Assembly (NCBI GenBank): GCA_031294825.1
Contig: JAUMPM010000044.1
Span: 3,358 to 67,357, forward strand
Reading direction: 5' to 3'
DNA from: Collinsella sp.
Lineage (GTDB): Bacteria; Actinomycetota; Coriobacteriia; Coriobacteriales; Coriobacteriaceae
DNA: 64,000 nucleotides
In this document: piece after piece, positions 16,679-25,438 of the stretch
How positions within the stretch are numbered: position 1 is the stretch's first letter
How the letters are laid out: every line of letters starts with the position of its first letter
Translations under genes and position numbers: made by a program
Notes under the pieces: generated by a model
The model's input: the letters and a program-made list of their open reading frames with translations, nothing else
The model's database searches: none
Told to the model about the DNA's origin: nothing

Positions 16679-18259
16679 TTGAGCATCACGCCCCTCGATA
16701 GCATTCGCCGCGCCATCGCCCGCCGTAACGGCATCTCCAACCCCGCTGCATCGAAAGACGGCGCCGCGAAGGCCCAGGGCGGCCGCATCGAGAACGGCCT
16801 CTTCCCTGCCTCCCACACGGCCGAAGAGCTCGCACGCATCCAGGAGCTGAGTCAGCGCAACGCCGGCGGGCCCGATAGCAGCCAAGCCACACGTCGCCGG
16901 CGCGAACGCGATCGGGAGCCCGGCCCCGTCCGCCGCATGGTCAACGCTTGGTGGAACCGTCTGCTCGGCGCCGTCTACGGCGGCGGGTTCTCCACGCAAG
17001 AGGCTGAATACGAAGAGCACGCCACCAGCCGCGACTATCTTTGGAACACCCTCGGCACCGCCGTGTGGGGTCTGGCGTTTCCGTTGCTCACCATCGTGTC
17101 TACGCAGCTCGTGGGCGCCGAAGAAGCCGGCAAGTTCTCCATCGCCTTTGTCACCGGCACGCTCATCATGATCGCGTGCAACTACGGCGTGCGCAATTTC
17201 CAGGTCTCGGACATCGACGAAAAGACGTCCTTCGCCTCCTACCAGCTCAATCGTTGGATCTGCGGAGCGCTCGCCCTAGGCTGCGGCCTCATGTATAGCA
17301 GCGCCCGCGGCTATGACGCGCAGATGGCGACGATCGGCCTGGGCGTCTACCTGTATAAGGTCATCGACGGCGTCGCCGACGTGTACGAAGGCCGCCTGCA
17401 GCAGGCCGACAAGCTCTACTTGGCTGGAATGAGTCAAACGCTACGCTCCGTCGGCGTCATCGCGGTCTTCAGCGTGGCGCTGTTCCTCACGCGTAGCATG
17501 CCCATCGCGGCCATGGCCATGGGCATCGCCGCGATCGCCTCGCTCGTGCTGGTCACCGCGCCGCTCGCCCTGCTCGAGACCGAAAAATCGCGCCGCGTAA
17601 GCCTGCGCGAGGTCGGCCACCTGTTTGTCCAGTGCGCCCCACTCTTTGGCGCGCTATTCCTGTTCAATCTTATCGAGAGCATGCCCAAGTTTGTGATGGA
17701 AGGAACACTAGCCTACAAATACCAGCTGTACTTTAATGCCCTGTTTTTTCCAGCTCAGGCTATTCTGTTGAGCATTGGATTTGTCTATAAACCGCAGCTC
17801 CTGCGCTTGTCGAGCATTTGGGCTAATCCTCGCAAGCGTCGTCGCTTTGACCTGATTATTGTTGCCGTTATGGCGCTGATCGTGGTCATCACCGGCGTGT
17901 GCGCCGCATTTATGGCAGGTCCCGGTATTCCCCTCATGAGCTTTATGTACGGTCTCAGCTTTGAGCGCTACCGTACGCTGGCGCTGCTGATGGTCGTCGC
18001 CGGCGGCGTCACCGCGGCCATCGATTTTATCTACGCCATCATCACGGTATTGCGCCACGCTGGCGACGTCACCAAGATCTACCTGATCTGCTTCGCCGTA
18101 AGCGTGGTGCTGCCGGTGATCCTGATCAACCTGCTGGGTCTGATGGGCGCTGTGGTGAGCTACCTAGCCATCATGGCCCTACTCCTGGTGCTGCTGATTA
18201 TCGAGTACCGCCGCATCCGCCAACGCATAGAGAGGGACCGGAATCCGTACGGCGCCTAA
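16679..18259 (+). CDS. Polysaccharide flippase-like polytopic membrane protein
   Basis: A 526-residue protein with about 100 hydrophilic, Arg-rich N-terminal residues followed by roughly twelve transmembrane helices arranged like the MOP/Wzx oligosaccharide flippase superfamily. It likely moves a lipid-linked glycan across the membrane; the substrate is unknown. The start is TTG at 16679, after AAAGGA with 8-base spacing; the upstream in-frame region is repeat DNA. A -10-like TATACT lies at 16645-16650. It is monocistronic and not inside a glycan cluster. Confidence 0.7.
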   Translation: MSITPLDSIRRAIARRNGISNPAASKDGAAKAQGGRIENGLFPASHTAEELARIQELSQRNAGGPDSSQATRRRRERDREPGPVRRMVNAWWNRLLGAVYGGGFSTQEAEYEEHATSRDYLWNTLGTAVWGLAFPLLTIVSTQLVGAEEAGKFSIAFVTGTLIMIACNYGVRNFQVSDIDEKTSFASYQLNRWICGALALGCGLMYSSARGYDAQMATIGLGVYLYKVIDGVADVYEGRLQQADKLYLAGMSQTLRSVGVIAVFSVALFLTRSMPIAAMAMGIAAIASLVLVTAPLALLETEKSRRVSLREVGHLFVQCAPLFGALFLFNLIESMPKFVMEGTLAYKYQLYFNALFFPAQAILLSIGFVYKPQLLRLSSIWANPRKRRRFDLIIVAVMALIVVITGVCAAFMAGPGIPLMSFMYGLSFERYRTLALLMVVAGGVTAAIDFIYAIITVLRHAGDVTKIYLICFAVSVVLPVILINLLGLMGAVVSYLAIMALLLVLLIIEYRRIRQRIERDRNPYGA

Positions 18260-18339
18260 TTAGCTGCCCCGGTCACCGGAATTTGCGATGGAATCGCCCC
18301 GGCTGGGGTCTCGTTGCGGACAATATTCATCACGCAAAA

Positions 18340-18462
18340 CTAAGTGAGTAGACTTTTACCGAATCTCCGACCACACCAACAGAGCACAAGTCTGTGACCT
18401 GCGGTTTTATTGAGGCAAATATGTTGGGTGCTCGGCATTTCCAAAAAAGTCTACTCACTTAG
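18340..18462. mobile_element. 123-bp element with 18-bp terminal inverted repeats (MITE-like)
   Basis: CTAAGTGAGTAGACTTTT (18340-18357) is repeated in exact inverse at 18445-18462, enclosing 87 bases with no reading frame of note. No flanking target duplication is obvious. It lies in the 317-base gap between the flippase and phosphoesterase genes. It could be a non-autonomous element or a two-way regulatory hairpin. Confidence 0.55.
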
Positions 18463-18478
18463 CCAGCGGGCAGCCAAA

Positions 18479-18509
18479 TGATTATTTAATCCCCGTCCCA
18501 GAGAAATCA
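18479..18509. repeat. Repeat family 4, copy 2
   Basis: Imperfect arms TGATT...AATCA enclose the loop word TAATCCCCGTCCCAGA, shared with 7362-7400. A related word GCCCCGTCCCAAATTAG follows at 18544-18560 and recurs inverted at 63749-63761. Confidence 0.6.
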
Positions 18510-18576
18510 ATTAGCGGGCAGAAGGGCAAAAGTAGTCAAAAAAGCCCCGTCCCAAATTAGCTACCCCTTGCACCGA

Positions 18577-19416
18577 TTATTCGCCCGGGTTGATGTTCGC
18601 GTAGAACTCCGCCCCGTCGTCCAGGCGCAGGATGCCCACGCGACCGAACTCGGAGCCGGTGGCGGCAGCGCAGTCGATGTCGATGCGATCGGGCACACCG
18701 GCGGCATCCTCGCCGCCCAGGCGCACGATCTGCCCGCGGCCCGACTCCTCATCGAGCCCCGCAAGACCACCGACCTCGCAATAACGCCCGAGCGACACCG
18801 TTGGCGTGTGACCGCTCACCACGACCGGACCCTTGCCCTCGGCAGAAAGCAGCCCGGTCGGCACATCCCAATAGCCGTGACGAATCCACAGCAGGTCATC
18901 GGACGACTGCACTGCGAGCATCTGCTGCAGCAGCTCGCGATCAGCACCCACCGCTCCGACGCCATCGGCACAATCGACACCATGCTCAAGCAAAAACGCA
19001 CGCGCCGCCTCGGTCTGAATGCCGGCGTGCACCAGCAGGTACGGCCGCTCGGCAGTCTCGACCACCGCGTAGAGCGGCAGCGCGGCCATCCATCGCACGA
19101 GCTCCTCGTATGCCTCAAATTCCATGTCGTTGAGCTGCTCGCGCGTCGTCCAGCCACCGTTGATATCCCAGGTCTCGGCATCGAGCGGATCCTGGCCAAT
19201 GATGGCATCGAGCATGATCTGCTCGTGATTGCCCTTGAGCACGCGGGCGTTGGGCAGCGAGCGCACGAGCTTAATAACACCGACCGGATCGGGCCCGCGA
19301 TCGATCATGTCGCCCAGCACGTACAGTGTGTCGTCGGACGTCAACGAGATCTTAGACAGGGCCTCGTCAAGCGCACGCACGTGCCCGTGAGCGTCAGATG
19401 TCACATAGATCGCCAT
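18577..19416 (-). CDS. Metallophosphoesterase (PPP/ApaH-like)
   Basis: This 279-residue calcineurin-like phosphoesterase has all metal-site motifs in order: SDAHGH (7-12), GDMIDRG, GNHEQ, VHAGI and SGHT. The closest described groups are small serine/threonine phosphatases and diadenosine tetraphosphatases; the sequence alone does not decide. It is cytosolic with no signal peptide. The start is ATG after GGAGAGGCG. It stands alone, reading away from the K+/H+ antiporter gene across a 253-base gap that contains a short GACGGC/GCCGTC palindrome. Confidence 0.85.
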   Translation of the reverse strand: MAIYVTSDAHGHVRALDEALSKISLTSDDTLYVLGDMIDRGPDPVGVIKLVRSLPNARVLKGNHEQIMLDAIIGQDPLDAETWDINGGWTTREQLNDMEFEAYEELVRWMAALPLYAVVETAERPYLLVHAGIQTEAARAFLLEHGVDCADGVGAVGADRELLQQMLAVQSSDDLLWIRHGYWDVPTGLLSAEGKGPVVVSGHTPTVSLGRYCEVGGLAGLDEESGRGQIVRLGGEDAAGVPDRIDIDCAAATGSEFGRVGILRLDDGAEFYANINPGE

Positions 19417-19669
19417 GGTACGCCTCTCCTTGCATTGCGGCCGAAGCCCGGTGCCGCAACTAAAACTTCAAGTTGAACTTAAACGTTACCCATTGTACTC
19501 CGTTGCAATAAAGCTGGAAAGGGTTTCCGAGCAGAGGCAAAGACGGCAGCCGTCTATGACGATATCGCGCACGCCCGCAATCCAACCCCATAAACCCACC
19601 ATCTTTGGGTACAAATAACCGCAGACAACTGACCGTGCCACGCCAACCACCCAGGAGCGGACACCATCT

Positions 19670-21271
19670 ATGAACCAGATCCTTCTCTTTATCGGCCTCG
19701 TCATTATTTTGTGCCTGACCATCAAACCCGTCGGCAAAAAACTCCCCTTCCCCACCCTGCTCATCTTTATCGCGCTCGGCATGCTGTTGGGTGTCAACGG
19801 CCCGACGCATATCGACTTTAGCGACTACGCACTCACCGAAACCGTCTGCAGCACGGCGCTGCTGTTCATCATGTTCTACGGCGGCTTTAACACCAATATC
19901 GACCGCGCCAAGCCCGTCGCCGTGCCCGCGGTGCTGCTGAGCACGCTCGGCGTCGTCATCACCGCAGGCATCACCGGCGTGTTCGCCCACTTCGTGCTGG
20001 GCTTCGACTGGATCGGCGGCCTGCTGCTGGGATCAGTCGTGGCATCCACCGACGCGGCCAGCGTCTTTAGCGTGCTGCGCGAGCACAGCCTGTCGCTGAG
20101 GGGCGGAACCGACTCGCTGCTCGAGGTCGAATCGGGCTCCAACGACCCCGTCGCCTACATGCTCACCGCCGTGCTCGCCACACTCGCAGCCGGCGGCGAC
20201 ATTAACATCCCCGTGCTGCTGGCCAAGCAGATCATCCTAGGCGTGGGGCTGGGCCTTGCCATCGGTTGGACATCCAGCCGCCTGATTGAACGCGCACACG
20301 CAACGGCCGAGGGCGCGCAGACTATCTTTTTGTTCGCCGTGGCGATCATCGCCTACGCGCTGCCGAGCTACCTGGGTGGCAACGGCTTTTTGGCCGTGTA
20401 CCTGGCCGGCATTGTGCTGGGCGCGAGCGACATCACCGGCAAGGTCGAGATGGCGCACTTCTTTGACACCCTCACCGAGATGGCCGAGATGACGATCTTC
20501 TTCTTGCTCGGCCTGCTCGTAACGCCCGCACGCCTGCCGCAGATGCTGCTGCCGGGCCTGGCGCTCATGGCGTTTATGCTCTTCGTGAGCCGCCCCATCG
20601 CCGTCGGCGTACTCCTGGCGTCCTTTAAGACGAACCCCCGCCAGGTCGCGCTCGTAAGCTGGGCGGGCCTGCGCGGAGCAGCTTCGGTCGTCTTTAGTCT
20701 CTTTGCCGTGGTGGCCGGCGTTCCCGGCGGACACGACCTATTTGACCTGGTGTTTGTGATTGCCGTGTCGAGCATTGTGGTGCAGGGCTCGCTGCTGCCG
20801 GCGGTGGCAAAGAAGCTCGACATGATCGACGCGGAAGGCGACGTGCGCCGTACGTTTAACGATTACCGCGACGAGGACGGCATGTCGTTCGTCAAGCTCA
20901 AGGTGGGCGCTGGCCATCCGTTTGCCGGGCGCTCGCTCGCCGATATTGGCAGCGCGACGGACATGCTCGTGGTCCTGGTGCTGCGCGACGGTGCGCATCC
21001 GGTACTGCCCAATGGCGACACCGTGATCCAGGAAGGCGATCTGCTGGTGATGGCAGCCCCAACGTTCGAAGAGCGTGCCGAGGTTACGCTGCGCGAGGTC
21101 ACCGTGACGCCCCACGGTCGCCTGGCCGGTCAGCGCCTACGCGACGTGCCGCAGGGCAAGCACCCGTTTATTGTGGTGATGCTCAAGCGCGAAGGCCAGA
21201 CGATCATCCCCGATGGCAACACCCTAATATATGCCGGCGACGAAGCCGTCATCGCCACACTGGCGTCGTAG
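19670..21271 (+). CDS. K+/H+ antiporter (NhaP2 type) with C-terminal RCK_C domains
   Basis: A 533-residue membrane protein. Residues 1 to about 385 form a CPA1-type cation/proton exchanger with about twelve helices, including the conserved acidic stretch in VVASTDAASVFSVLRE. The cytosolic C-terminus carries two TrkA_C/RCK_C-type modules (about 400-465 and 470-533), which in this family gate transport by binding nucleotides or ions. It likely exports K+ (or Na+) in exchange for protons. AGGAG lies 12 bases before the ATG, a long spacing. A convergent hairpin repeat follows its stop. Confidence 0.88.
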   Translation: MNQILLFIGLVIILCLTIKPVGKKLPFPTLLIFIALGMLLGVNGPTHIDFSDYALTETVCSTALLFIMFYGGFNTNIDRAKPVAVPAVLLSTLGVVITAGITGVFAHFVLGFDWIGGLLLGSVVASTDAASVFSVLREHSLSLRGGTDSLLEVESGSNDPVAYMLTAVLATLAAGGDINIPVLLAKQIILGVGLGLAIGWTSSRLIERAHATAEGAQTIFLFAVAIIAYALPSYLGGNGFLAVYLAGIVLGASDITGKVEMAHFFDTLTEMAEMTIFFLLGLLVTPARLPQMLLPGLALMAFMLFVSRPIAVGVLLASFKTNPRQVALVSWAGLRGAASVVFSLFAVVAGVPGGHDLFDLVFVIAVSSIVVQGSLLPAVAKKLDMIDAEGDVRRTFNDYRDEDGMSFVKLKVGAGHPFAGRSLADIGSATDMLVVLVLRDGAHPVLPNGDTVIQEGDLLVMAAPTFEERAEVTLREVTVTPHGRLAGQRLRDVPQGKHPFIVVMLKREGQTIIPDGNTLIYAGDEAVIATLAS

Positions 21272-21367
21272 CCATCCCCACCCATAAGTTGCGGAGAAAT
21301 AGGGACTGAATAGGCCTTTTAGCAGCCTAAACGGTCCCTATTTCGCCGCAACTTATTGAGGGGATGG
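21272..21367. repeat. Repeat family 3, copy 1, with extended outer stem
   Basis: Core arms (21284-21306 and 21334-21356) start with ATAAGTTGCGG and end in AATAGGGAC, with one mismatch over 23 bases. The stem is extended by CCATCCCC / GGGGATGG. It lies between convergent genes and may terminate both. Confidence 0.75.
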
Positions 21368-21386
21368 GGTTGAAGCTCAATCGCGG

Positions 21387-21608
21387 CTACCAGTCCTCGT
21401 CCGTGTCATAGCCGTCGCCCTCATCGTCGACGGCAAAGTCGCGGAGGTCGAGGCCTTCGCGTTCGGCTCGGGCTAGGAGCTCTTGGGGCGACTCGTCCTC
21501 GATATCCATCACGTCGAGCATGGCAGCGGGAAAGCCCACGCCAGCCGCGCTCCCCGCGTAGTCGAGCAAGCCCTCGCGCAGCTGATCTGCATCAACGTCG
21601 ATCTTCAT
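21387..21608 (-). CDS. Small acidic protein of unknown function
   Basis: 73 residues, strongly acidic at the C-terminus (DDEGDGYDTDEDW) with a predicted helical core. The ribosome binding site GGAGG before the ATG is strong, so the gene is very likely real. It starts 27 bases after the stop of the 454-residue gene upstream and should share its transcript, which may reach back to brxL. I recognise no domain. An acidic partner or inhibitor of a neighbour is possible but unsupported. Confidence 0.7.
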   Translation of the reverse strand: MKIDVDADQLREGLLDYAGSAAGVGFPAAMLDVMDIEDESPQELLARAEREGLDLRDFAVDDEGDGYDTDEDW

Positions 21609-21635
21609 GGTGAAACCTCCTACCAGACCAGGCCC

Positions 21636-23000
21636 TTACTCGTCAGCGCCGAGCGCATCCACGGCAGCGACAAAAGCCTCAACCTGCTTGTCGTCCATCT
21701 GCGTGGCCAGGCGCCCCACGGGCTCATCGTAGGCAAACTGCACCTTATCGATAAAGCAATCCCACGCTCGTTCGTCCACACACACGGCGGCCTCGCAATA
21801 CTGGCTGAGCTTTTTGAGTCCATACCAAAACGCATTCACATGACGCGCGGGGTCCTCGTCCAACACACCATCGTAACGGCGTCCGTTAAACTCCTGCATG
21901 CGCGCCACGGCAACCTCGAGCGAATCGCCGCCCTCGGCAGAAGCCTCATCAACAAGCTCGGGAATCGGAACCTCACGCCGGACATTATGCCTGGTTGCAC
22001 CATCGTACTCGCCCACCAGCACGTCCTCATCAAGCCGAGAATCGTAGTCCAAATAGCTCGTGCCAGAACAAATGCCGTGCGGGGAGCCCGTGCCAAACGC
22101 ACAGAACAACCCGCCGTCGGCAATAACGCGACGGTAGGTCTCAAACGACTTCTTAACCTGAACGAGCAGCTCGGCAAGCAAACCAGCATCGCATGTCGCC
22201 TTGCACGCAACGCAAACAGGCTCCGGTAACCCCGAAGGCTCAACCGTGCTCCCCGCGACGCGGGCGGCACGCTCGGCCCGATACGCCTGCGCCGCCAAGC
22301 GCGCTCGCTGCGCAGCGCCGCGCACGTTAGTAAGCTCACGCTCCAGCGCCACATCACCAGCAACATCGCCAGCCAAATCACCCGTAAAACCATCAGCGTG
22401 CTGCGGCCCAGTCGCGCTCAGCTCGGACTCAAACGTCGCTGCGATCATGCCCGCAAGGTCCGTTGCGTCGGCGGCACAACGAAGTTGCTCCAGCTGCGTG
22501 CACAGCAGGTCGGCATCCAAAGGCGCGGCATCCACAACGCGCACGTCACTCAGACGTGCCACGTCCTGCAACACCAAAGCCCCCGCGGCATCGTACGCCG
22601 CGCGAGCCCTGTCCGCCGTATTGGCACGCAGCTTTACCTCGATAAACGCAAGCGTCTGCTCCAGGCGCGCCAGCAACTCGGCCTTGTCCTCCATGCGCAA
22701 AAAGGCAGCATAGCGGCGCTCCATCTGCAGCGGACCGACAATGCCCACCTGTTTGCGAGCGCGCGCAAGCGCAGCACTCTCAACACGGCGAATATACCCG
22801 TCAACAGCCCGCACGGCAGACTCGCGCGCAGCGTGCTCAGCAGCCTCAACGCCCCTAAGCACGCCCAGCAGCTCGCGGGAGCGCGCCCTGCGTACCAGTT
22901 CACCGCGATCGTACTGCTCAAGCGCCGTCTGACGCTTGGCTACCGACTCAAAGCCAAACAGCTCGTCGAGCAGCTCGCCGACAGAACGCTCGCCCGCCAT
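21636..23000 (-). CDS. Unrecognised 454-residue protein downstream of brxL
   Basis: The N-terminal ~240 residues are almost all helical with long charged, Ala/Arg-rich stretches that look like coiled coil. The C-terminal ~200 residues are mixed and contain a Cys cluster (CVACKATC) followed by LFCAFGTGSPHGICSG. No nuclease, helicase or methylase motif is visible. ATG follows GAGGAGG. It begins 75 bases after the brxL stop on the same strand, with no clear terminator between, so it is probably read from the BREX operon. It may be an accessory defence gene or a conserved housekeeping gene that happens to border the locus. Confidence 0.7.
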   Translation of the reverse strand: MAGERSVGELLDELFGFESVAKRQTALEQYDRGELVRRARSRELLGVLRGVEAAEHAARESAVRAVDGYIRRVESAALARARKQVGIVGPLQMERRYAAFLRMEDKAELLARLEQTLAFIEVKLRANTADRARAAYDAAGALVLQDVARLSDVRVVDAAPLDADLLCTQLEQLRCAADATDLAGMIAATFESELSATGPQHADGFTGDLAGDVAGDVALERELTNVRGAAQRARLAAQAYRAERAARVAGSTVEPSGLPEPVCVACKATCDAGLLAELLVQVKKSFETYRRVIADGGLFCAFGTGSPHGICSGTSYLDYDSRLDEDVLVGEYDGATRHNVRREVPIPELVDEASAEGGDSLEVAVARMQEFNGRRYDGVLDEDPARHVNAFWYGLKKLSQYCEAAVCVDERAWDCFIDKVQFAYDEPVGRLATQMDDKQVEAFVAAVDALGADE

Positions 23001-23075
23001 GGCAAGGCCTCCTCACGCACTACGCACCAACACGCCCGCGGACCCACGCGCACGCAAGCCCGCTCGCCCGCACTT

Positions 23076-25427
23076 CTACAGATCCAGCGCCTTCTTCGCG
23101 GCATCAACCGGGTCACCATCCATGTAGAACACCGGACTCAGTCCCGAAATAATCTCGGACGAAACACTCTGCAAGCCCGCGATGGCGCTCAGCGGCAAAA
23201 TCACGCGCTTGGCGCCGGCGTTTTTGGCCACGCGCATAATGTCCTCGAGCCCTCGGATCTCGTCCATAGAACCCGACATGCGCAAGATTCCCGGAATCGC
23301 CAGCGCGGGCATCACCGGGCGGTTGCACGCCGCAGAGCAAAGGCCCACAAACTCGGCGAGCGAAACTTCCTCGGACAGGCCCTTGCTCTGCAGGTCGTTG
23401 TAGAACAGCAAATAATCCTTGGAGCCAATGTGCATGCCCGGCGCCACGCGGTTCGCTAGGTTCACAAAGTTGTCGAACGCGGCTTCCAGCGTATCGCGCA
23501 CCGGCTTGTTAAAGGCCACGCCCTCGTGCTTAAACTTGCACTCGCCGGCAACGGCCTTATTCTCCAGCTTGTACACGGCAACCTCGCCGCCCTGCGACCT
23601 GCCCACGCCAAACACGTGGCCGGACAGCAGCGGCCCGTCGGGAATCAGCGTGTCCTCGGACTGCTCGGGCACGCGCACCACGTGCACGTCCTGCGGGTTG
23701 TCGGCATCCATATAGCCCAGGTTGACGTCGATAAACTCGACGCCCGCCATAATCTTGAGCTGCTCCTTTACGCGGCGACGGCCCTCGATGGCGTAATCCA
23801 ACAGCCAGCGCACGTCGTCCTTGTCCATGGCCTCGTCGGGGAACAGCAGCTTGGCCAGGCCGCTAAAGGTCTTGCGCACGGCGATCTCATCGCGCTTGTT
23901 AAAGTCGCTGTTAAAGCGGAAGTAGCGGTCGATATGGTGTGTAAAGTCCTTGCGGCGCATCTCCTTGCAAAACTCCGACAGGCAGTCGGTGATCAGGCCA
24001 TAATGCCCGGTCAGCAGGCTCGAACGCATCTTGGGAATCTCCCAGCCCGGCAGGTAATAGTAGATACGGTCGAAGAAGGCCGAATCGTTGTTGAACTCCG
24101 GCGGGAACGGGTCAAACAGGTGCGTGGTCTTAAGGACATTTTGCACGGTGTCGTTGATGTTGCCCTCAAAGACCATGGAGGCATCGGCGTTGATCTGGTC
24201 GCGGCCGCGCGCGTAGCTGCCACTCGCCATGTAGTCCTTCATGATCTGCACGGCATTGGTGTCCTTAAAGCGCATGCCGGCGACCTCGTCGAACGTCACG
24301 CAATCCCAATGGCCCACCAAGCCCACGCGATCGGCGCGCATGGAGTTCATGCGGCCGAACAGGTTGGCCGTGGTGGTCTGGCCGCCCGAAAGCAAGATGG
24401 CGTATGGCGAGACCTCTTTGTAGATATGGCTCTTGCCGGTGCCGCGGGGACCCAACTCGCACAGGTTGTAGTTGCGCTCGATGAGCGGCACCATACGCTC
24501 GATAAAGTGCAGGCGCTCTTTCTCCGAAAGCTCGCTGGACTCATAGCCGGCAGAGCGCAGCAGCATATTGAGCCACTCGTCGCGCGTAAAGTACTGGCGC
24601 TCGTCAATCATGGCATCCAGGTCCAGATTGGGCATCTGAATGGGCGTGAGCGACGCCACGCTAAACGGAGAGTCCTCGGGTCCGCGCTTTTTGCGCTTGG
24701 CCTTGGAGCGGCGCGGCGCATCGTCGCCAAAGACCTCCATGCCAAACTCGTCTTCCTCATCCACGGGATGACGATACTCGATGCTCATAATGCACCAAAT
24801 GCCACCCTGCAGAATCTTAGAATAGTCGCGCACGTACTCGGCCGGCATCACAAACGGCTCGATGGTCAGGTTGGCAAACGACGCCACGTAGATATCTTTG
24901 TACTCGTCGAGCTTGGCCGTCACCTTGTCGATGATGGTAAAACGACCCAACTCGCGGATCTTGGACTTAATGCGCTCGGACTCGTCGGGACGCACGTAGT
25001 TATCAGTGAGGATCCTGCGAATGCGGTCCAAACCCTCTGCCACGGCATCCTCGTCGTCGGTTGAGCAGTACATGCCCAGCAGGTACTCCAGCACAAAGGT
25101 GGGCACGTTGGCGCCGCGCTTCATAAGGGCCGTCAGGTCCTTACGCACGATCTTGCCAGCAAAGTGCTCAAGCAGCTTGCCGTCAAGGCCATCCATGTCG
25201 TAGCCGTCGTCCTCGGGGGCCTCGGCCGCGGCCTGGTCATAGCCATCGGTCGAGGATTCGTCCTTGGTGGTCGCCGCAGACTCAACGGGCACAGCACCAA
25301 ACGGCTCCGGGGCAGGCACGGCCTCCTCCGCAGGCACGGCTTCCTCCACGGGCACGGCCTCCTCCACAGGCACATCCACATCAATCGAGGGAACTTCCCA
25401 CAGATCGTCATCATGGCTATCAAACAT
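23076..25427 (-). CDS. brxL: BREX protein BrxL (Lon-related AAA+ ATPase)
   Basis: A 783-residue protein with the layout of BrxL. An acidic, low-complexity N-terminal tail of about 70 residues is followed by a conserved region beginning LDGKLLEHFAGKIVRKDLTALMKRG. The AAA+ core has P-loop GPRGTGKSH and Walker B region VTFDEVAGMRF, and a C-terminal Lon-protease-like fold ends ...GAKRVILP...PVFYMDGDPVDAAKKAL. BrxL assembles on DNA and is needed for phage exclusion in type 1 BREX. The ATG at 25427 has AGGAG overlapping the pglZ stop, implying translational coupling. The Val-Glu-Glu-Ala-type repeats near the N-terminus are unusual. Confidence 0.92.
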   Translation of the reverse strand: MFDSHDDDLWEVPSIDVDVPVEEAVPVEEAVPAEEAVPAPEPFGAVPVESAATTKDESSTDGYDQAAAEAPEDDGYDMDGLDGKLLEHFAGKIVRKDLTALMKRGANVPTFVLEYLLGMYCSTDDEDAVAEGLDRIRRILTDNYVRPDESERIKSKIRELGRFTIIDKVTAKLDEYKDIYVASFANLTIEPFVMPAEYVRDYSKILQGGIWCIMSIEYRHPVDEEDEFGMEVFGDDAPRRSKAKRKKRGPEDSPFSVASLTPIQMPNLDLDAMIDERQYFTRDEWLNMLLRSAGYESSELSEKERLHFIERMVPLIERNYNLCELGPRGTGKSHIYKEVSPYAILLSGGQTTTANLFGRMNSMRADRVGLVGHWDCVTFDEVAGMRFKDTNAVQIMKDYMASGSYARGRDQINADASMVFEGNINDTVQNVLKTTHLFDPFPPEFNNDSAFFDRIYYYLPGWEIPKMRSSLLTGHYGLITDCLSEFCKEMRRKDFTHHIDRYFRFNSDFNKRDEIAVRKTFSGLAKLLFPDEAMDKDDVRWLLDYAIEGRRRVKEQLKIMAGVEFIDVNLGYMDADNPQDVHVVRVPEQSEDTLIPDGPLLSGHVFGVGRSQGGEVAVYKLENKAVAGECKFKHEGVAFNKPVRDTLEAAFDNFVNLANRVAPGMHIGSKDYLLFYNDLQSKGLSEEVSLAEFVGLCSAACNRPVMPALAIPGILRMSGSMDEIRGLEDIMRVAKNAGAKRVILPLSAIAGLQSVSSEIISGLSPVFYMDGDPVDAAKKALDL

Positions 25428-25438
25428 AGGGCACACTC

